This document shows, in pieces, positions 58,480 through 64,000 of a stretch of DNA of 64,000 bases. The DNA lies in the NCBI GenBank assembly GCA_965153355.1, contig OZ231126.1, positions 69,440,001-69,504,000 on the forward strand, read 5' to 3'. The DNA is from Flaccisagitta enflata. Taxonomy: Eukaryota; Chaetognatha; Sagittoidea; Aphragmophora. The notes below the pieces were generated by a model. It saw only the letters and a program-made list of their open reading frames with translations, was not told where the DNA came from and did not search any database. Position 1 is the first letter of the stretch; each line of letters starts with the position of its first letter. Made by a program: the position numbers and the translations under genes.

Positions 58480-59797
58480 AATAGTCGCAAAAGCGTCAGA
58501 TGGTCAGCGGTACCCGTTGCCCCTGCCCATGTTAGTGTACATGATTGTGTGATGGTGAGAGGGGCAGCGGCCTGGAAGGAGCCGATGACCTATGCTTTGT
58601 AAGTTTTGAGACTTGAGGCAAGGATTTGAGCCTTGATACTAGGGCTGGAGATTTGAGCCTCAAGGCAGGGATTTAAGCCTCAAGGTTGACATTTAAGCCT
58701 CAAGGCTGGGATTTGAGTCTCAAGGCTGGGATTTGAGCCTCAAGGCTGGGATTTGAGCCTCGAGGCTGGGATTTGAGCCTCATGGCTGGGATTTGAACCT
58801 CAAGGCTGGAATTTGAGTCTCAGGGCTGAGATTTGAGCCTCAAGACTGGGATTTGAGCCTAAGCTCGGATTTGAGCCTTGAGGCTGGAATTTGAGCCTTG
58901 GGACTGGAATTGGAGCCTTGGGACTGGAATTTGAGCCTTGAGGCTGGAATTTGAGCCTCTAGGCTGGAATTTGAGCCTCAAGACTGGAATTTGACCCTTA
59001 AGGCTTGAATTTGAGCATCGAGGCTGGGATTAAGCCTCAAAAGGGGGGGGAGGACACACAGAGGAGAACAACAATAGTCGCAAAAGGGTAAGATGGTCAG
59101 CTGTACCCGTTGCCCCTATTTGAGTGATGAAGGTGTAAGGTGGTGAGTGGGGCAGCGGCCCCGAAAGAGCCAATGACCTTTGCTGTTTTTATTTGAGCCT
59201 GGAGGCTGGGATTGGGGCCTTGAAGCTGGGATCTGAGCCTGGAGATGGGGATTTGAGCCGTGAGACTGGGATTTGAGCCTCAAGGTTGGGTTTTGGGCCT
59301 CAAGGTTGGGATTTGGGCCTCAAGGTTGGGATTTGGGCCTCAAGGTTGGGATTTGGGCCTCAAGGCAGGGATTTGAGCCTCAAGGCAGGGATTTGGGCCT
59401 AGAGGCTGGGATTTGGGCCTAGAGGCTGGGATTTGAGCCTTGAGGGTGGGATTTGAGCCTTGAGGGTGGGATTTGGGCCTCGAGGCTGGGATTTGGGCCT
59501 CGAGGCTAGGATTTGGGCCTCAAGCCTGGGATTTGGGTCTCGAGGCTTGGATTTGGGCCTCGAAGCTAGGAATTGGGCCTTGGGGCTGGGATTTGGGCCT
59601 AGAGGCTGATTTTGGGCGTGAAGGCCAGGGGGGGGGGTACGGAGAAGAAAGAGGAGGAGAGGGAGAAGGAGGAGAAATTTCTCCTGTGTGAAAGCATAGG
59701 TCATCAGCCCCTTTGGGGCCGCTGCCCAAAATGGAGGAGAAATTTCCCCTATGTGTGAAAGTAAAGGTCATCGGCCCCTTCGGGGCCGCTGCCCAAA
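58480..59797 (+). mobile_element. Nested or tandem G2 elements: two heads and two tails
   Basis: Heads (AATAGTCGCAAAAG, GGTCAG(C)GGTACCCGTTGC) lie at about 58480 and 59070. The 20-bp GAGCCTCAAGGCTGGGATTT-type arrays run 58605-59040 and 59185-59630. Tails with ATAGGTCATC and GGGGCCGCTGCCC end at 59735 and 59797, each followed by AAAA. The order head-array-head-array-tail-tail fits one element inserted into another near its A-rich 3' region. Confidence 0.78.
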
Positions 59798-59984
59798 AAA
59801 ACGTAATATGCGAAACAGAAAAAAAAACGATTTATGCAAATGTAATTCTGTTTTTTTGGCTCCGTCTTTTAGGTTGGGAGTAGCTGCATTGAAAGCCACT
59901 TATTGGGCCCAATTGTCCGAATTTTTTTACATTTATTAAACTTTGTAACTTTTGTCATTGTCAACATTAGCTAGCAAAACAAAT

Positions 59985-60052
59985 GAGATGGATAGAACGA
60001 CGGACCAGCCGACTGCCACAACAACGTACTTGGAATCGCTTGCACACGACCT
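59985..60052 (+). mobile_element. Probable decayed H1 3' end
   Basis: GACGGACCAGCCGACTG core-like stretch followed by GAATCGCTTGCACACGACCT and AAAA resembles the H1 hairpin end with several changes. Weak. Confidence 0.35.
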
Positions 60053-60133
60053 AAAACCGAAAGTAAAATCAGTCTTCTTGTCCATCAGTCTCATCCTGAC
60101 AACCTCTATTCCTTTCTCTAGTCTAACCAGCCA

Positions 60134-60233
<100 letters not shown>

Positions 60234-60333
60234 TCTCGATGCAGCTTTAGGCGAGCCAAGTACTACTACTCGCAATCTTGTCAGATTTGAGGGAATGACA
60301 GCACTTTTGTTGTATGAATGCGTAAGGGTGAAA

Positions 60334-60500
<167 letters not shown>

Positions 60501-60746
60501 TAGTCTTAAGAGGCGAATGGCCGATGACAAATGTGACGTGGGTTCAGAGGATAAAGAGAACAAAAAATGCCATACAAAAAAAAAAAAAAAAAAAAGAGAA
60601 GAAAGGGAAAAAGAGGAAGAAATAATCTGTCCCTTGGTCTCCTTTGCTTTTCTTTTTTCTTTTTTTCGCTGTCTAGTTTCTACACTCTCTTTCTCCATTC
60701 GCTCATCTAGTTTTCATGAGAGAAAATGAAGGAGAATAGAGGGGGG

Positions 60747-60749
<3 letters not shown>

Positions 60750-60809
<60 letters not shown>

Positions 60810-60860
60810 AAGAGAGAGAAGAAAGAAAGAAAGAAGAAAGAAGAGAAGAAAGAGAGAGTC
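60750..60860. repeat. (GA)n passing into (GAAAGAA)n
   Basis: About 54 bp of GA followed by purine-only AGAGAAGA and GAAAGAAA units. Confidence 0.92.
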
Positions 60861-61063
60861 TAAAGGGCGTTAAAGAATTTACAAGCATTATTTTGCATGC
60901 GGAAATGCGTTTTCGCACGATCCAATTTTGTTGGGCCTCCCGAAGGAAAAACTTGTGAAGCGACATAAAATCCATGGGATATAGAGAAAGGGGACAATTT
61001 TAGGGAACGCTTGTTTCTTTGTTCTCAGACTTAGCCTGTGATGGAAATGTTTGAAATATAGAG

Positions 61064-61326
61064 GAATGAATGAATGAATGAATGAATAAATGAATGAATG
61101 AATGAATAAATAAATGAATGAATGAATGAATGAATGAATGAATGAATGAATGAATGAATGAATGAATGAATGAATGAATGAATGAATGAATGAATGAGTG
61201 AATGATGGAATGAATGAATGAGTGAATGAAGGAATGAATAAATGAATGATTCAATGATTGAATGAACGAACAAACAAATCAATGTATTAATGAATGAAAG
61301 AATGAATGAATGAATGAATCAATTAT
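61064..61326. repeat. (AATG)n tetranucleotide repeat
   Basis: About 260 bp of GAATGAAT with AATAAATG and other variants at both ends. The IHSF frames are artefacts. Confidence 0.96.
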
Positions 61327-61421
61327 TCAATCAATGAACAAATGTTAGAAGATTGACTTTGTTGATCGAACCATCTCACAATTATTATATGCGAGTCTAG
61401 AGAAATGCTCATCCTGACCGA

Positions 61422-61500
61422 CTGTGCTCATGGCTATGTGGTACCAGACTAAAAGTGACTGTGCCCATGGTCAAGTGGTACCAGACTCAAACCTTGAATA
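61422..61500 (+). repeat. ~39-bp tandem duplication
   Basis: GACTGTGCTCATGGCTATGT and GACTGTGCCCATGGTCAAGT begin two units that both end GGTACCAGACT. Confidence 0.85.
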
Positions 61501-61671
61501 CTTACGCAATACGCTTTTGACCTCCGGGGTTGAAAGACATGGTCGTTTCATCTTGACCAAAGTGGGGCAAAACGATGCGCCGAGCGGGAGGCTTTGAAGC
61601 ATGAAGATATGACACGTGATTTGTTGGACTGATGGACAGGGAGAATTTTATATCTATATCTGCCATTTCTA

Positions 61672-62010
61672 AGCGTATAAACCACAGAAACTAAAATGAG
61701 TTCATCTTCTAGATTTTTTGATGTAGATAATTTTTTTTTTTTTAAATTGTTCTAGCTGCTTTAGAAGCGGATATATGTTGATTTAAAGCTGTCAATAATT
61801 TCTGCATTCTGCTGTCTTTTGAATTTTCTTGATTTTGAAAATGAATGTCTTTTACATTTTTGCTTGTAATTTTTAAACGGTTTAAGATACACCGACCAGA
61901 TTGAACTCATTTTGAAGATTTTTTGATGACGTTTAATTTGTTTTTTTAAAAATCTATCTAGCATTTCTAGAAGTGGAGAAATCCTTAGTAGGTGTAGATA
62001 TACTTTTTTC
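61672..62010 (-). repeat. ~207-bp satellite-like repeat, inverted relative to 54452-54840
   Basis: AGATTTTTTGATG blocks at about 61710 and 61914 are one unit apart. The reverse complement shares AAAAAATCT, TGAACTCA/TGAGTGCA-like, TTAGAAATG and CTAGA blocks with the 54.5-kb dimer. Confidence 0.65.
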
Positions 62011-62017
62011 CTAGATA

Positions 62018-62045
62018 GTAGAGTCGCATAAGCCTCGACCAAAAA
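62018..62045 (+). mobile_element. H-type 3' hairpin end remnant
   Basis: GTAGAGTCGCATAAGCCTCG followed by ACCAAAAA matches the H2/H1 3' end but stands alone. Confidence 0.45.
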
Positions 62046-62355
62046 GCGGGAAAATATTGAGATAAATGGATGTTTACAAAAAAAAAATTGGTATCACCGC
62101 TAAAAACTTAATTTGCATAATGCAGTTTTTTTCGATGTTATATCCTAAAAAATGCCCGCAAGATCTGAATTCATTCAAATTGAATTATAACCAGAAATAG
62201 CTGTTATTTAATCTCAAACTCGTGAACAAAAGGAAAAATTTGAATGCTTAAAATGAAATCAATACAGCATCACCTTTGAACGATAAGATCCAGACTTAGG
62301 CATATAGTTAATTGAAAATCTTACTTAGTGGAACTTTGTTTATCCTGAAATTGAT
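62046..62355. other. AT-rich DNA, no gene seen
   Basis: No supported feature. Confidence 0.5.
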
Positions 62356-62550
62356 TCAGAGCGACAGTTGTGCACAAACCGCGGGAGTCACTCCTAAGCG
62401 GTTATGACGTAGATCTTCTCCTAACATAGCATGTGAAGTTACTGTGGTCTGAGAGTTCTCATCCAGGGCAGCTTTAGTACCAATCGTAGTATCCCTGCTC
62501 TCAATGCGGATGAAGTATCTTTTAATCCATGCAATGTTACTATGGAACAT
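62356..62550 (-). CDS. Short open frame, 64 codons, doubtful
   Basis: The ATG at 62550 opens a frame of balanced composition (IKRYFIRIESRDTTIGTKAA, MLGEDLRHNRLGVTPAVC) ending in TGA at 62356. Its base composition is less AT-rich than the flanks. No domain or splice signal recognised; it may be an exon, a transposon fragment or chance. Confidence 0.2.
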   Translation of the reverse strand: MFHSNIAWIKRYFIRIESRDTTIGTKAALDENSQTTVTSHAMLGEDLRHNRLGVTPAVCAQLSL

Positions 62551-62622
62551 TCAACCACGTAATAGTGCACAGGCGTGAATGTCAAACAAAACAGAAAAAA
62601 ACACACACGACGGAGGAAAAAA

Positions 62623-62822
62623 CAAGGCCGGATACACGGCTACCCCAGTCGCGTGCGGGTGGGCAGGGGCAGTATTTGAGTTACTAGAGCATTTGGGCAG
62701 GAGCAGTGAGGCAAAATACCGAAAAAAAAACATTAAAAAAAAGTAAAATGGGGACCGACCGACCATCCAACCAACCGACGGATCGACAAAGCGGGGTGTA
62801 GAGTCGCGTAGCACGCGACTAA
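62623..62822 (+). mobile_element. H1 element, full length
   Basis: CAAGGCCGGATACACGGCTA, AGTCGCGTGCGGGTGGGCAG, GGCAGGAGCAGTGAGG, AAAAGTAAAATGGGG, a GACCGACCGACC core, AAAGCGGGGTGTAGAGTCGC and hairpin AGTCGCGTAGCACGCGACT followed by AAAAAA. Confidence 0.9.
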
Positions 62823-63025
62823 AAAAGAATCCAAGAGGAAGAGGAAATCAAATCGATAAGTCGAGTCAAGGAAAAAAGGAGGAAATGATGACATTGATTG
62901 GGGAGTCGAATGGCGAAAGAGAACCATAAATATGGCAATACGGTCATTCGACCCTGACTCCATTTAGATTGAAGGATATCAACCCGAAGATTCGATAGTC
63001 GCGTTTGGTGGAACGCGGTCACGGC

Positions 63026-63098
63026 AGGGGGGAGGGGATGGGGGAAGGGGGAAAGGGGAGGGGTGGATGGGGATGGGGGAGGGGGATGGGAGGGGGTT
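63026..63098. repeat. G-rich tract with many G3-G6 runs
   Basis: About 70 bp with over ten runs of three or more G, e.g. GGGGGAAGGGGGAAAGGGG, able in principle to form G-quadruplexes. Confidence 0.75.
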
Positions 63099-63195
63099 CG
63101 TCACGGCGCGGCGAGAAACCAATTTGTTGGCGTTGATCTCTGGTTGCATAATTCAATGGCAAAATGGACTCTTTTTCCGGTGACTTCTTGTCCGT

Positions 63196-64000
<805 letters not shown>

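Overview
Eukaryotic nuclear DNA, almost certainly from an animal and probably an invertebrate. No complete host gene is visible. The window is AT-rich, and much of it is long microsatellites, interspersed repeats and foldback (long-inverted-repeat) elements. The only recognisable protein-coding locus of any size is a damaged non-LTR retrotransposon on the minus strand (about 36.3-41.0 kb), with the remains of a second copy at 22.3-23.5 kb. Two short open segments (30819-31185 plus, 51248-51410 minus) look like possible exons but match nothing I can name. Most open reading frames here are translations of (CT)n, (CTTT)n, (CTT)n or 21-bp minisatellites and are not genes. I cannot assign a species.

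The most interesting content is a set of short non-autonomous elements built to one plan. Each has a plain 5' end, a short subterminal inverted repeat, a GTCC/GTCG-type tetranucleotide core, and a 3' hairpin whose arm is complementary to the 5' subterminal repeat, followed by A/T. At least three sequence families occur (here called H1, H2 and H4). H1 carries AGTCGCGTGC, H2 AGTCGCGGAC and H4 AGGTGC; in each, the 5' repeat and the 3' hairpin have changed together. This matches the known layout of Helentron-associated elements (DINE-1/HINE type). A related, larger family (G2) has GGGCAGCGGCCCC-type inverted ends around a 20-21-bp minisatellite or other tandem core. A further family (H3) also has hairpin ends. 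The families share the tetranucleotide module.

Layout: 0-3.3 kb, microsatellites, H1, H2 and G2 copies; 3.5-11.5 kb, a TA-flanked MITE, mostly featureless AT-rich DNA, small tandem repeats and H1 copies; 11.5-20 kb, G2 copies, two foldbacks and an H1 copy; 20-24 kb, CT tracts, H3 and H4 copies and the decayed LINE fragment; 24-30 kb, an 83-bp satellite, nested elements, a 1.8-kb foldback and a G2 copy; 30-36 kb, CT tracts, an ORF bracketed by inverted repeats and a 0.6-kb foldback; 36-41 kb, the LINE; 41-48 kb, H1/H2 copies, two PIF/Harbinger-like MITEs and a 2-kb (CTTT)n tract; 48-64 kb, CT/CTT/CA/AATG tracts, a candidate exon, a hAT-type MITE with a perfect 8-bp target duplication, a dimeric satellite at two sites, an H1 copy split by a telomere-like insert, and nested G2 copies.

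The LINE could have supplied retrotransposition before it was broken. No transposase or Helitron Rep/helicase gene is present, so every small DNA element here would depend on enzymes encoded elsewhere.
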